A program made the translations under genes and the position numbers. DNA of 34,571 nt, taken from Gemmatimonadota bacterium. Lineage in GTDB: Bacteria; Gemmatimonadota; Gemmatimonadetes; Gemmatimonadales; JACORV01. The stretch spans positions 1 through 34,571 of the forward strand of contig JACQVG010000118.1 of the NCBI GenBank assembly GCA_016209905.1, in the 5' to 3' direction. The notes beneath the pieces are model-generated. The model had not been told where the DNA came from. It made no database searches and saw only the letters and a program-made list of their open reading frames with translations. Position 1 is the stretch's first letter. The number at the start of each line of letters is the position of its first letter. Positions 6,799 through 18,629 of the stretch are shown here, one piece after another.

Positions 6799-6842
6799 CC
6801 TCTTAGTTTTCCGCGCGTTACTGACCTCGGGACTGCTGCCGA

Positions 6843-7953
6843 ATGATCGCCACCGAAGTACGCGACAGGCTGAGGGAGCTCGATCGCCGGCTCACCGAAC
6901 TTCGAGGCTACCTTTGACGTCGATGCCAAGGTAGCTCGCCTCGCGGCGCTCGATGCGGCCATGGCCGCCCCGGGTTTCTGGGACCAGCCCGACGCCGCCC
7001 GCCAGACCGTCACGGAAGTCAAGACCCTGAAGCGCTGGACGCAGCCGTACCACGAGCTGCGCCGGCGCTTGGATCATGCCCTCGAGCTGTGCGACCTGCT
7101 CGACCAGGAATCGGACGCCGCGATCGAGCGGGAGCTGGAGGCGGAGGCGACGGAGCTGGCGGCCGCAGTTGAGCGTCTCGCCCTCGAGACGTTGCTCCAG
7201 GACCCGGAAGACGCGCTCGGCGCTCTGCTCACGATCCACCCGGGCGCGGGGGGCACGGAATCGCAGGACTGGGCCGAGATGCTGATGCGGATGTACCGGC
7301 GCTGGGCCGAGCGGCGCGGCTTCGGCGTCAGCGTGCTCGACCTGGTGCCCGGCGAGGAAGCCGGGATCAAGTCGGCGTCGGTGGAGATTAAGGGGCCATA
7401 CGCCTGCGGGTTTCTCAAGGCCGAGAAGGGGGTGCACCGGCTGGTGCGCATCTCGCCGTTCGACGCCCAGGCGCGTCGCCACACGTCGTTCGCGTCGGTC
7501 TTCGTCTATCCTCTCGTGGATGAGACGATCGAGATCGAGCTCCGGGAGGAAGACATCCGGATGGACGTGTTCCGCGCCTCCGGGGCAGGCGGCCAGCACG
7601 TGAACAAGACCTCGTCGGCGGTGCGCCTGACGCATCTGCCTACGGGAATCGTCGTCTCATGCCAGCAGGAGCGGTCCCAGCACAAGAACCGGGCGGTCGC
7701 GCTGAAGATGCTGAGGGCGGCGCTCTATCAGCGGGCGTTGGACGAGCGCGAGAAGAAGCGCCAGGCGCTCGAAGCGACCAAGACCGACAATTCGTGGGGG
7801 AACCAGATTCGCTCCTACGTCTTCCAGCCGTACACGATGGTGAACGATCACCGGACGGAGCTCAAGGTGAGCGACGTGCACCGGGTGATGGACGGAGACC
7901 TTGACCCCTTCATCGAAGCGTACCTCAAGAAGTCCGGCGGGACGAGGCGATGA
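6843..7953 (+). CDS. prfB: Peptide chain release factor 2 with programmed +1 frameshift
   Basis: RF2 reads UGA and UAA stop codons and triggers peptide release. The gene is split: 24 codons from ATG 6843 end in TAC CTT TGA (stop at 6915-6917). Skipping T6915 continues in the long frame (GAC at 6916), giving LRGYL-DVDAK as in E. coli RF2, 369 residues in total. The stop-recognition tripeptide SPF is at 204-206 and the catalytic GGQ at 249-251, nearly the same numbers as E. coli. The ORF track starts at the internal ATG 6961 and misses the first ~39 residues. The join is 6843..6914 with 6916..7953. lysS overlaps the end by 4 nt, an arrangement known from other bacteria. No clear Shine-Dalgarno precedes the ATG. 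Confidence 0.95.
6900..6918 (+). promoter_or_regulatory. Programmed +1 ribosomal frameshift site of prfB
   Basis: CTTCGAGGCTACCTTTGAC lines up codon for codon with the E. coli site (CTT AGG GGG TAT CTT TGA C): a slippery CTT, an in-frame TGA and the following C that weakens termination. The SD-like stimulator is weaker here (GAGG against AGGGGG) but correctly placed. Low RF2 leads to pausing at UGA and slippage, which is autogenous control. Confidence 0.93.
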
Positions 7954-9455
7954 GCGGCAGATCGGACGGGCCCTCGCCGGTGGAGCAGGCGCGGCGGGAC
8001 AAGCTCGAGGCGCTGAGGAGCGGCGGGGTGACGCCGTTCGCTTACCGGTTCGTCCGGACCCACACGGCGGCCGAGGCTGTCGCGGTGTCGAGGGACGGCG
8101 CGGATGCTCCGGAGGTCGCCCTGGCCGGGCGCGTGGTCGGGCTGCGCTCGCACGGCAAGGCCACGTTCGCGCACCTGGCCGATGCCTCGGGCCGCATCCA
8201 GCTCTATTTCCGGAGCGACCATCTGGGCCACGCCGCCTATGCGCTCGTTCCGTTGCTCGATCTGGGCGATCACCTCGGCGTGCGGGGCCGGCTGTTCCGC
8301 ACCCGCACGGGCGAGGTGACGGTGCGTGTGGGCGGGTTCGAGCTGCTCGCGAAAGCGCTGCGGCCGCTTCCTCTCGGCAAGAGCGCCCCGCGTCCCGACG
8401 GCACCGTCGCGCACTACTCGGAGCTCGCCGATCCCGAGGTCCGCTACCGGCAGCGGTACGCCGATCTCGCGGTTCACCCGGAGCGGCGCGCGGTCTTCGA
8501 GCGGCGGGCCGCGATCACGCGAGCCATCCGTCGCTTCTTGGACGACCGGGGGTTCCTGGAGGTCGAGACGCCCATCCTCCAGCCGCAATACGGCGGGGCC
8601 TCGGCGCGCCCCTTCGTCACCCGCTACCACGCGCTTGACGCCGACTTTTACCTCCGCATCGCTGACGAGCTCTACCTCAAGCGCTTGATCGTCGGGGGCC
8701 TCGAGCGGGTGTACGAGATCGGCAAGGACTTCCGGAACGAGGGGATGGATCGCCTGCACAACCCCGAGTTCACGATGCTCGAGTGCTACCAGGCGTACGC
8801 CGACTACACCGACATCATGGAGCTGTGCGAGGCGCTGGTCAGGCGGGTCGTGCGCGAGGTGACGGGAGGGGACGTCGTCCTGGCGCGCGGGCGGCCGGTA
8901 GACCTCGGCCCACCATGGCGCCGGGTCGGCTACGTCGAGCTGCTCGCGGAGCGGAGCGGCATGGACGTCGGGCGTTCCGACCGCGCCGCGCTCGCGGCGG
9001 CCCTGCGGGAGCGCGGCCTCGAGGCCGACGCGAGCCAGAGCAGGGGCCGGCTCATCGACCAGCTGTTCGGGCTCACCGTGGAGCCTCACCTCGAGGGGCC
9101 GACCTTGGTGCTGGACTACCCGATCGAGCTCTCTCCGCTGGCGAAGCCGAAGCGTGGGGCCCCGGCGCTCGCCGAGCGCTTTGAGCTCTACATCGGCGGG
9201 TACGAGCTGGCGAACGCGTTCTCGGAGCTCAATGACCCCGACGATCAACGGGCCCGCTTTGCGGCCCAGGCGGCGCTGGGCGCGGCGGGGGACGATCGGG
9301 CACAGGCGATGGACGAGGACTACGTTCGCGCCCTCGAGTACGGCATGCCGCCGACGGGCGGCCTCGGCCTGGGCGTGGACCGGCTGACGATGCTCGTCAC
9401 GGGTGAACGGTCGATCCGCGACGTCGTGCTCTTCCCGGCGCTGAGGCCCGAGTGA
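7950..9455 (+). CDS. lysS: Lysyl-tRNA synthetase, class II
   Basis: A 501-residue cytoplasmic enzyme that charges tRNA-Lys. The N-terminal OB-fold anticodon-binding domain spans ~55-160 ([21 protein letters not shown]). The class II catalytic core follows: motif 1 in [15 protein letters not shown], motif 2 in [21 protein letters not shown], and motif 3 in [13 protein letters not shown] close to the C-terminus. Length matches the ~500-residue family. The ATG overlaps the prfB stop (ATGA), and the next gene starts as GTGA on the lysS stop, so translation is probably coupled on both sides. No missing catalytic residue was noticed. Confidence 0.96.
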   Translation: MSGRSDGPSPVEQARRDKLEALRSGGVTPFAYRFVRTHTAAEAVAVSRDGADAPEVALAGRVVGLRSHGKATFAHLADASGRIQLYFRSDHLGHAAYALVPLLDLGDHLGVRGRLFRTRTGEVTVRVGGFELLAKALRPLPLGKSAPRPDGTVAHYSELADPEVRYRQRYADLAVHPERRAVFERRAAITRAIRRFLDDRGFLEVETPILQPQYGGASARPFVTRYHALDADFYLRIADELYLKRLIVGGLERVYEIGKDFRNEGMDRLHNPEFTMLECYQAYADYTDIMELCEALVRRVVREVTGGDVVLARGRPVDLGPPWRRVGYVELLAERSGMDVGRSDRAALAAALRERGLEADASQSRGRLIDQLFGLTVEPHLEGPTLVLDYPIELSPLAKPKRGAPALAERFELYIGGYELANAFSELNDPDDQRARFAAQAALGAAGDDRAQAMDEDYVRALEYGMPPTGGLGLGVDRLTMLVTGERSIRDVVLFPALRPE

Positions 9456-10702
9456 GGCGCGTCGAGTGGTGGGTCGCCGCCCGGTACCTGAGGAGCCGGC
9501 GGGCTTCGCGATTCTTCTCGCTCATCACGCTGATCGCGACGACGGGGGTGGCGCTGGGCGTGATGGCGCTCATCGTGGTCACCGGCGTGATGAGTGGGCT
9601 CCAGAAGGACTTGCGCGAGAAAATCCTGGTGGCCAATCCCCACGTGCGCGTCCTGACGTACGGTGAAGGCCTCCGCCTGGAGGACTGGAGACGCGTTCTG
9701 GGGGTGGCGGCGGAGGCGCCCGACGTGGTGGCGGCGGCGCCGTTCGTGCTCTCACAGGGGCTGATGTCGGCGGGACACGACTACGCCGAAGGCGTCGCGG
9801 TGATCGGCATCGAACCGGACACGGGAACGGTGGCGGTCACGGGGCTCGCCCGGACGTTCGCGGCGGGCGACCTCACTTTCGGTACCCGTGCAGCCGACGT
9901 GGACGGCGGGGTGGTCCTGGGACGCCGGCTGGCCGATCGCTTCTCCGCGTTCCCGGGCACGGTGATCACCCTGGTCTCGCCGGCCGGCTCCTCGTTCAGC
10001 GCGGCGCTCGGCGCGTACGTGCCGCGGTTCTACCGCTACGAGGTGAGCGGCGTGTTCGACACCGGGATGTACGAATACGACAACACCTACGTGGTGATGT
10101 CGCGCGGGGCGGCGCAGCGGTTCGCCGGCCTCGACTCGGCGGTGAGCGGCGTGGAGCTGCGCGTCCGGGACCCCTGGCATGCCGACCGGGTGGCGCGCGC
10201 ACTCGAGGAGCGGCTCGGCTTCCCGTACCGGGCGCTCGACTGGACGGCCCAGAACTCGTCGCTGTTCTCGGCGCTCAAGCTGGAAAAGCTGGCGATGAGC
10301 GTGATCCTTCTGCTCATCGTCCTGGTGGCGGCGTTCAACATCGTGAGCACCCTGACGATGGCTGTGAGCGACCGCACCAAGGAGATCGGGATCCTGCGCG
10401 CCATGGGGATGACGGCGGCCCAGATCCGGCGGATCTTCATGGCGCAGGGGATCGTCGTGGGCGTGGCGGGTACCGCGCTCGGTGCGCTGGGGGGCGTCGC
10501 GCTCGCGCTGGCGGTGGACCGTTACCGGCTCGTCGCCCTGAACCCGACGGTCTACTTCATCGACCACCTGCCCGTGGAGCTCGCGGTGACCGATGTCGGC
10601 GCAGTCGTCGGGGCCAGCCTCCTCATCGCCGCGGTGGCCACCTTGTACCCGGCCGGCCGGGCCGCCGGTCTCGAGCCGGTCGAAGCGATACGGCACGAGT
10701 GA
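9452..10702 (+). CDS. lolC: Lipoprotein-releasing ABC transporter permease, LolC/LolE family
   Basis: A 416-residue inner-membrane protein. One N-terminal membrane helix follows the family opening VAARYLRSRR...SLITLIATTGVALGV. A long periplasmic domain (~50-265) follows, then three C-terminal helices of the FtsX domain with SVILLLIVLVAAFNIVSTLTM and DRTKEIGILRAMGMT. With LolD it extracts outer-membrane lipoproteins and hands them to LolA. The GTG start overlaps the lysS stop. Only one permease gene sits here, so it may act as a homodimer as in LolDF systems; a second permease elsewhere cannot be excluded. The LolC/LolE distinction is not resolvable from this sequence alone. Confidence 0.9.
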   Translation: MRRVEWWVAARYLRSRRASRFFSLITLIATTGVALGVMALIVVTGVMSGLQKDLREKILVANPHVRVLTYGEGLRLEDWRRVLGVAAEAPDVVAAAPFVLSQGLMSAGHDYAEGVAVIGIEPDTGTVAVTGLARTFAAGDLTFGTRAADVDGGVVLGRRLADRFSAFPGTVITLVSPAGSSFSAALGAYVPRFYRYEVSGVFDTGMYEYDNTYVVMSRGAAQRFAGLDSAVSGVELRVRDPWHADRVARALEERLGFPYRALDWTAQNSSLFSALKLEKLAMSVILLLIVLVAAFNIVSTLTMAVSDRTKEIGILRAMGMTAAQIRRIFMAQGIVVGVAGTALGALGGVALALAVDRYRLVALNPTVYFIDHLPVELAVTDVGAVVGASLLIAAVATLYPAGRAAGLEPVEAIRHE

Positions 10703-11400
10703 CGCCGCTGCTGGAGGCGCGGGGGCTCCGGAAACGGTTTCCCTCCGGTGACGCGGGATGGCTGGACGTCTTGGTCAACCTCGACCTTATGCTGGCGCGC
10801 GGCGAGGTCGTGGCCATCGTGGGAGCGAGCGGCGCGGGGAAGAGCACGCTGCTCCATCTGCTGGGCGCCCTTGACCGCGCCACCGCGGGGGAGATCGCGC
10901 TGGATGGCGTCGCGTACGGCAGGCTCGACGCCGCGGCGCTGGCCGAGCTCCGCAATCGGCGGCTCGGCTTCGTCTTCCAGTACCACCACCTCCTGCGCGA
11001 GTTCAGCGCGCTGGAGAACGTCATGATGCCGCTTCTCATCGCGGGTCGGTCCCGGGATCGGGCCCGTTCAAGGGCCGAGCAGCTCCTCGCCGAGGTGGGG
11101 CTCGCCGGCAGGATGACGCACCGGCCGGCGGCGCTGTCGGGCGGCGAGCAGCAGCGCTGCGCGGTGGCGCGGGCCCTGGTGCACGACCCCGACGTGGTCC
11201 TGGCGGACGAGCCGACCGGCAACCTCGACCACGGCAACGGAGTGATGCTGGCCGACCTGTTCTTCCGGCTCGCGCGCGAGCTGGAGACGGCGGTCGTGAT
11301 CGTCACGCACAATCGTCAGCTCGCCGCACGGGCCGATCAGATACTGCTGCTGGAGGACGGCCGGCTCACGCCGGTGCGCGAGGTGGAGGCGCTGCCCTGA
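10699..11400 (+). CDS. lolD: Lipoprotein-releasing system ATP-binding protein LolD
   Basis: A 233-residue ABC ATPase of the MacB/LolD group that powers the adjacent permease. Walker A is GASGAGKST, the Q-loop is FQYHHLLREFSALENVMMP (the HHLLxEF stretch is typical of LolD), the signature is LSGGEQQR, Walker B is VVLADEPTGNLD and the switch His is in VTHN. The GTG start overlaps the permease stop by 4 nt and the gene ends one base into mcsA. Local partnership with the LolC/E permease makes LolD a firmer call than a generic ABC protein. Confidence 0.93.
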   Translation: MTPLLEARGLRKRFPSGDAGWLDVLVNLDLMLARGEVVAIVGASGAGKSTLLHLLGALDRATAGEIALDGVAYGRLDAAALAELRNRRLGFVFQYHHLLREFSALENVMMPLLIAGRSRDRARSRAEQLLAEVGLAGRMTHRPAALSGGEQQRCAVARALVHDPDVVLADEPTGNLDHGNGVMLADLFFRLARELETAVVIVTHNRQLAARADQILLLEDGRLTPVREVEALP

Positions 11401-11903
11401 TGCTCTGCGAGCACTGCCGCGAGCGCGACGCGGTCGTTCACCTGACCCAGATCGTGGACAACGCGGTGACGACGACGCACCTGTGCGAACCGTGCGCGGC
11501 GGCGAAGGGGGTCGAGACCGGGGCGGGGGTCGCGAAGTTCCCGCTGGGCGATTTCCTCGCCACGCTGGGCAAGTCGGGGCCGGCGGAGCAGGCGGAGGCG
11601 GGGTCCGACATCCCGTGCCGGTTCTGCGGCGCTACGCTGCGCGATTTCCGGCAGTCCGGACGGCTCGGCTGCGCGCGCTGCTACGCCAGCTTCGACGCGC
11701 ATCTGAGGGATCTGCTGCGGCGACTCCACGGCAGTTCCCAGCACGTCGGGGAGATGTACCGGCTGTCCTCCGCCGCCGCACCGGCCGAGTCGGAGACGCA
11801 GCGCCGGTTGGGAGACCTGCGGGAGCAGCTGCGGCGCGCCGTCGACGCGGAGAACTTCGAGCTGGCCGCCGAGCTGCGCGACCGCATCCGGGTGCTGGAA
11901 TGA
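11400..11903 (+). CDS. mcsA: McsA: zinc-finger/UVR-motif activator of McsB
   Basis: A 167-residue protein with two Cys-pair zinc modules (CEHC and CEPC in residues 3-32; CRFC and CARC around 64-86). It ends in a UVR motif (LREQLRRAVDAENFELAAELRDRIR). This is the McsA architecture; McsA binds and stimulates the protein-arginine kinase McsB. The next two genes are mcsB and clpC, as in Firmicutes, but the usual first gene ctsR is absent and lolD sits in its place. The ATG shares one base with the lolD stop, and mcsB starts inside the mcsA stop. Excinuclease UvrB/C C-terminal-type proteins share the UVR motif; the neighbours favour McsA. Confidence 0.88.
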   Translation: MLCEHCRERDAVVHLTQIVDNAVTTTHLCEPCAAAKGVETGAGVAKFPLGDFLATLGKSGPAEQAEAGSDIPCRFCGATLRDFRQSGRLGCARCYASFDAHLRDLLRRLHGSSQHVGEMYRLSSAAAPAESETQRRLGDLREQLRRAVDAENFELAAELRDRIRVLE

Positions 11904-12982
11904 TGGATCTCACGCTCATCCCCGACGGCGGCCTGGCCTGGCTGGATGCCAGCGGCCCGCTGGCGCACGTGGTGCTGTCGAGCCGGATCCGGCTGGCCCG
12001 CAACCTGGAGGGGATCCGGTTCGCCGTCCGGGCTCGCGACGCGGACCGTCGGCGGGTGCTGGATCTCGTGGATGCCGCGTGGCAGCGCAGCGCTGCGGCG
12101 CGCGGCGGAGCGCGGTTCCTGCTCGACGACCTGGGTCCCGACGACCGGCAGCTGTTGCACGAGCGGCACCTGGTGAGCAAAGAGCTGGCCGCGGCGGGCG
12201 GCGAGCGGGGCGGCAGCAGCGGCGCGGCGGTGTACTTGGCGGGGTCGCTGGGCCTCATGGTGAACGAGGAGGACCACCTGCGGCTCCAGACGCTCCACTC
12301 CGGCTTCGGGTTGACCCAGGCATACGGCGCGCTGGAGCGCCTGGATTCGGAGCTCGGCGTGGCGCTTCCCGTCGCCTTCCACCCCGAGTTTGGCTATCTT
12401 ACGGCCTGCCCGACGAACGCCGGAACCGGGCTGCGCGCCTCGGTCCTCATCCATTTGCCGGGGCTGGTGCTGACCAAAGAGATCTCCAAGGTCCTTCAGG
12501 GGCTCTCGCAGGTCGGGCTGACGTTTCGCGGGCTCTACGGTGAGGGGAGCGAGGTCGTCGGCAACTTCTTCCAGCTGTCGAACCAGACGACGCTGGGGAA
12601 ATCCGAGGAAGAGTTGCTCGACCACCTCGGCAAGATCGTCCGCCAGGTGGTCGCGTACGAGGAGCAGGCGCGCCAGGTGCTGCTGCGCGACGCGCCCACG
12701 ATCATCGAGGACAAGGTCTGGCGCGCGTACGGCCTCCTGCGCCACGCGCGCAGCCTGTCGTTCGACGAGGCCATGAACCTGCTGTCGGGCGTGCGGTTGG
12801 GTGTGGGGCTGAAACTGATCGCCGGGCTGAGTGTATACACGCTGAACAAGCTGCTGATCTTCACGCAGCCCGCCCATCTGGCCGCTCTTGAGGTGCGCTC
12901 GGCGAACGATCCCGAGTTGCGTGCCACGCGGGCGGCCTATGTACGTCGGCTGCTGGACGCGGAGGCGGCGCCGCCGGCCTGA
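11900..12982 (+). CDS. mcsB: McsB: protein-arginine kinase (phosphagen kinase fold)
   Basis: A 360-residue ATP:guanido phosphotransferase-type kinase. In Firmicutes McsB phosphorylates Arg residues, marking proteins for ClpC/ClpP. Family features: LSSRIRLARNL near residue 30, VNEEDHLR near 116, the nucleotide-site CPTNAGTG with the conserved Cys near 172, and RASVLIHLP. Later blocks such as GEGSEVVGNFFQLSNQ match McsB. There is no N-terminal domain typical of creatine/arginine kinases. Two ATGs are adjacent: 11900 gives a 4-nt overlap with mcsA and fits local style; 11903 is the alternative. The ORF extending back to 11483 is a shadow of mcsA. clpC follows after 39 nt. Confidence 0.9.
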   Translation: MMDLTLIPDGGLAWLDASGPLAHVVLSSRIRLARNLEGIRFAVRARDADRRRVLDLVDAAWQRSAAARGGARFLLDDLGPDDRQLLHERHLVSKELAAAGGERGGSSGAAVYLAGSLGLMVNEEDHLRLQTLHSGFGLTQAYGALERLDSELGVALPVAFHPEFGYLTACPTNAGTGLRASVLIHLPGLVLTKEISKVLQGLSQVGLTFRGLYGEGSEVVGNFFQLSNQTTLGKSEEELLDHLGKIVRQVVAYEEQARQVLLRDAPTIIEDKVWRAYGLLRHARSLSFDEAMNLLSGVRLGVGLKLIAGLSVYTLNKLLIFTQPAHLAALEVRSANDPELRATRAAYVRRLLDAEAAPPA

Positions 12983-13000
12983 CCGGTCGGGTCCCCGCAG

Positions 13001-13012
13001 GAGGAGGAGAGG
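13001..13012 (+). promoter_or_regulatory. Strong Shine-Dalgarno of clpC
   Basis: GAGGAGGAGAGG ends 9 nt before the clpC ATG. It is one of the few strong ribosome binding sites in a window where most starts rely on overlap with the upstream stop codon. Confidence 0.75.
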
Positions 13013-13021
13013 TCCGAGGTC

Positions 13022-15499
<2,478 letters not shown>

Positions 15500-15539
15500 C
15501 ACGCCGCTCCCCGGGTGGGGGGCGATCGTCGCGGCCGCG

Positions 15540-17933
15540 GTGGCCATCGTCCTCGCGGTCGCCTCGCCACCGGCGCCGCTGCGAGCCCAGGAGCCGTCGG
15601 ACGGGGCGGCGACGGTCGACTCCGTCGAGGTGGTCGGTAACCGCCGCACGTCGCGCGAGGCGATCGTCAATACCGCCGGGATTCCGATCCGCGCGCCCAT
15701 CGGCTATCGCGACATCCAGCGGGCACTCCGCGCCCTCTACGCGCTGGCGCAGTACGACGACGTCGCGATCCACCGCTATACGGGCAGCGAGGGGGAAGAG
15801 ATCGTCGTCATCAGCGTGCGCGAGCGGCCGCTGCTGTCGCGCACCGTGGTGCGCGGGGCGGAGAAGGTTTCGGAGCGGAGTGTCCGCGACCTGATCGAGA
15901 CGCCCACCGGTCGCCCGCTGGACCCCGGGCTCGTCGAGCGGGCGCGAATCCGGATCGACTCGCTCTACGAGGCTCACGGCTACTACCTCGCGGCCGTCCG
16001 GCCGATGCTGCTGCCGCAGGACAGCGACCACGTGGTGCTGCTGTTCGACGTCAGCGAAGGACGCCGCGTCGCCATCGCGGCGATCCGCATCGAAGGGAAC
16101 CGCGACTTCACCGACGCGCAGGTCGTCAGCCATTTCAAGACGCGGCCGGAGGGGTTCTGGTGGTTCCGACGCGGCGACTACGGCGAGGAGCGGCTCCGCG
16201 AGGACCTCGAGCAGCGGCTGCCGGCGTTCTACGGCGGCCGGGGGTACATTGATTTCCGCGTGGTCCACGATACGCTGATCGTGGATCGGGGCAGCGGCAA
16301 GGCCACAGTGGTCGTGACCGTGGAGGAAGGACGGCCCTACCGGGTCGGCACGGTGACGACAGACGGGAACCACCTCTTCTCCACCGACCAGGTGCTCTCG
16401 CTCAGCCCGTTCAGCGATAGGCCTGGGGGCGGCCTCCGCTGCCTCATCGGCGGCTGCGGGGACCGCGACGTGCAGTGGTTCGACCAGGGCGCCTGGGAAG
16501 CCGCGACCCAGCGGCTGCGCACCCAGTACGCCAACGAGGGGTACATTTACGCGGAGATCCGGCCCCGGATGGAGCGGGTCGAGTCGCCCGACTCCGCCGA
16601 GCCGCCGCGCCTGCAGCTCAGCTGGGAGATCGCGGAGGGCCGGCCCGCCATCATCAACCGGGTGGACATCCTCGGCAACGAGGTGACTCACGAGCGCGTG
16701 ATCCGCGAGGCGATCGTCATTCTTCCCGGCGACGTCTTCGCGCAGGACCGGGTGCTTCGCTCGTACCAGAACATCTCCAACCTCGGGTTCTTCCAGCAGC
16801 CGCTGCCGTTTCCCGACACGCGGCCTGCCAACGATCAGGGGGACATCGACCTCGTCTTCCGCGTGCAGGAACGCCACACCGGCAATGTCAATTTCGGCGC
16901 GTCCATGGGGCAGGGCACCGGAGTCGGGGGCTTCCTCGGGCTCGACGAACCGAACCTCTTCGGACAGGGCAAGCGCGGGCGCCTGCAGTGGCAGTTCGGC
17001 CGAAACATCAACGACTTCGATCTGAGCTACAGCGACCCGGCCCTCTACGGAAGCCGGGTTTCAGGCACCGTCGCCGTGCACAATTCGCGGATCCGGTACA
17101 CCGTCGCCGACCTCGGCCGCATCACGACGCGCGGCGGCTCGCTCCAGCTGGGCTTCCCGCTGCCGCGCAGCCGCTACAGCCGCGTGTTCGGGTCCTACGC
17201 CCTTGAGTTCGAATCGTATTCAGGATCGTCGCGCGGTCTCGCCGGCACTTTCCGGTGCGCCAACTGCGTCCGGTCCACCGTCGGGCTCTCCTTCCTGCGA
17301 GATACCCGTGTGGACCTGCCATTTGCGACCGCCGGCGCCATGCACCAGGTCGGCGCCAGCTTGACCGGCGGCGTTCTCGGGGGCTCGGCCGCCTTCCAGC
17401 GCTACGACGTCGAGACGCGGTGGTACGCGCCGGCGGGGCAGGTCGGCGGCGGCCCGGCGAGCAGCGGCGTCCGGTTCGTCCTCGGCCTCGCCACCAAGTC
17501 CGGGTTCGTATTCGGCAACGCGGGACCGTTCTTCCGCCAGCTCTTCGCCATGGGCGGCACGCAGTACGGGGTGCCGCTGCGCGGCTACGACGAGTTCTCC
17601 ATTACGCCCGAAGGATTCAACCCTGCCGCCTCGCTCGGCGGCGTCCCCCGGAGCGCGTTCGGTCACTCGTACTTCGCCGCGACGGCCGAATTCGGCGCGC
17701 GGTTCAGTCAGCAGATCTACGCCTCGCTCTTCTACGACGCCGGAAACGTCTGGGCCAGCGCCAGAGGATTCAATCCGACCCGGCTGTTCCGCGGCGCCGG
17801 CCTCGGCGTGGCGGTAATCACGCCGTTGGGACCGCTCGGGCTCGACTACGCCTACGGCTTCGACAGAACCGATCTCTTGGGTCGGCCGGCCCCGGGCTGG
17901 AAACTCCACTTCAAGATCGGCAACTTCTTTTAG
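15540..17933 (+). CDS. bamA: Outer membrane protein assembly factor BamA (Omp85)
   Basis: About 797 residues from the GTG at 15540. After a hydrophobic signal segment (AIVLAVASPPAPLRAQ) come five POTRA domains, recognisable by VDSVEVVGNRR, RTVVRGAEKVSE, IAAIRIEGNRDF, VGTVTTDGNHLF and INRVDILGNEVT. An Omp85 barrel follows with the loop-6 RGY (PLRGYDE), ending in the Phe-terminal strand FKIGNFF. BamA inserts beta-barrels into the outer membrane. The start is uncertain: GTG 15540 gives a signal without positive charges, while GTG 15423 gives an Arg-rich n-region but overlaps clpC by 77 nt. The ORF start at 15240 is inside clpC. skp follows, the common bamA-skp-lpxD order. Confidence 0.93.
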   Translation: MAIVLAVASPPAPLRAQEPSDGAATVDSVEVVGNRRTSREAIVNTAGIPIRAPIGYRDIQRALRALYALAQYDDVAIHRYTGSEGEEIVVISVRERPLLSRTVVRGAEKVSERSVRDLIETPTGRPLDPGLVERARIRIDSLYEAHGYYLAAVRPMLLPQDSDHVVLLFDVSEGRRVAIAAIRIEGNRDFTDAQVVSHFKTRPEGFWWFRRGDYGEERLREDLEQRLPAFYGGRGYIDFRVVHDTLIVDRGSGKATVVVTVEEGRPYRVGTVTTDGNHLFSTDQVLSLSPFSDRPGGGLRCLIGGCGDRDVQWFDQGAWEAATQRLRTQYANEGYIYAEIRPRMERVESPDSAEPPRLQLSWEIAEGRPAIINRVDILGNEVTHERVIREAIVILPGDVFAQDRVLRSYQNISNLGFFQQPLPFPDTRPANDQGDIDLVFRVQERHTGNVNFGASMGQGTGVGGFLGLDEPNLFGQGKRGRLQWQFGRNINDFDLSYSDPALYGSRVSGTVAVHNSRIRYTVADLGRITTRGGSLQLGFPLPRSRYSRVFGSYALEFESYSGSSRGLAGTFRCANCVRSTVGLSFLRDTRVDLPFATAGAMHQVGASLTGGVLGGSAAFQRYDVETRWYAPAGQVGGGPASSGVRFVLGLATKSGFVFGNAGPFFRQLFAMGGTQYGVPLRGYDEFSITPEGFNPAASLGGVPRSAFGHSYFAATAEFGARFSQQIYASLFYDAGNVWASARGFNPTRLFRGAGLGVAVITPLGPLGLDYAYGFDRTDLLGRPAPGWKLHFKIGNFF

Positions 17934-17956
17934 AGTGACGCGATGAGGAGAGAAAC

Positions 17957-18604
17957 ATGGCTCGCTTGACCGGGGCGGTGATCGTCGTGGTGCTGCTGGC
18001 GGGGTTGGCTGCCGCCCCCGCGGCGCAGCGAACGCCGACTCCCCAGCAGGGACAGGCACTGCGGCTCGCCTACATCAACTCGCAGTACATCCTGGCCAAT
18101 ACGCCCGGCCGGGCGGCGGCGGAGTCCACGTTCAGCGCCGAGATGCAGGGGCTCCGGAGCGAGGTGCAGCGGATGCAGCAGCAGCTCGATTCGGCCATCG
18201 CCGAGTACAACCGGACCTCGCTCGTGATGAGCGCGGCGGCGAAGCAGCAGCGGGAGACCGAGCTGCGGCAAATGGAGCAACGCACCCGTCAGCGTGCCGC
18301 GGAGCTCGAGCAGCAGGCGGGCCAGCGCGAACAGGAGCTCACGGCGCCCATCATGCGGCGCGTCAACGCGGTCATCGAGGGCGTGCGGGCCGAGTTCAAC
18401 TATGCGATGGTTTTCGACGCGGCGGCCCCGTCGGGGACGCTGGTGACGGCCGATCGCTCCCTGGACATCTCGGCCCTCGTGATCCAGCGTCTCCAGGCGG
18501 GCGCCGCTGATGCGCCGGGCGTGCCGCCGCCGCCCCCGATGCGGCCGGCGGCGGACTCGGCGGCGCGGCCGCAGCAGACGCCGCTGCGACCTCGGCGCCC
18601 CTAG
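17957..18604 (+). CDS. skp: Skp/OmpH-family periplasmic chaperone
   Basis: A 215-residue exported protein. The signal peptide (MARLTG, hydrophobic core, APAAQ) is followed by RLAYINSQYILANTPG, matching the Skp strand that reads 'iayVdsqki...'. Residues ~45-135 are a long Gln/Glu-rich coiled coil (EVQRMQQQLDSAIAEYN; LEQQAGQREQEL), as in Skp tentacles. The body closes with FNYAMVFDAAA...LDISALVIQRL. A Pro-rich tail of ~35 residues is extra to E. coli Skp. Skp holds unfolded outer-membrane proteins for BamA, encoded just upstream. AGGAG lies 6 nt before the ATG, a strong ribosome binding site. Confidence 0.9.
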   Translation: MARLTGAVIVVVLLAGLAAAPAAQRTPTPQQGQALRLAYINSQYILANTPGRAAAESTFSAEMQGLRSEVQRMQQQLDSAIAEYNRTSLVMSAAAKQQRETELRQMEQRTRQRAAELEQQAGQREQELTAPIMRRVNAVIEGVRAEFNYAMVFDAAAPSGTLVTADRSLDISALVIQRLQAGAADAPGVPPPPPMRPAADSAARPQQTPLRPRRP

Positions 18605-18629
18605 CAGGCGTCGGCCTCCGGGTCGCCGG

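Noticed and set aside
6843-6917. prfB as a pseudogene or assembly frameshift
   Set aside because: The break falls exactly at the conserved CTT TGA C recoding site of RF2, so it is programmed.
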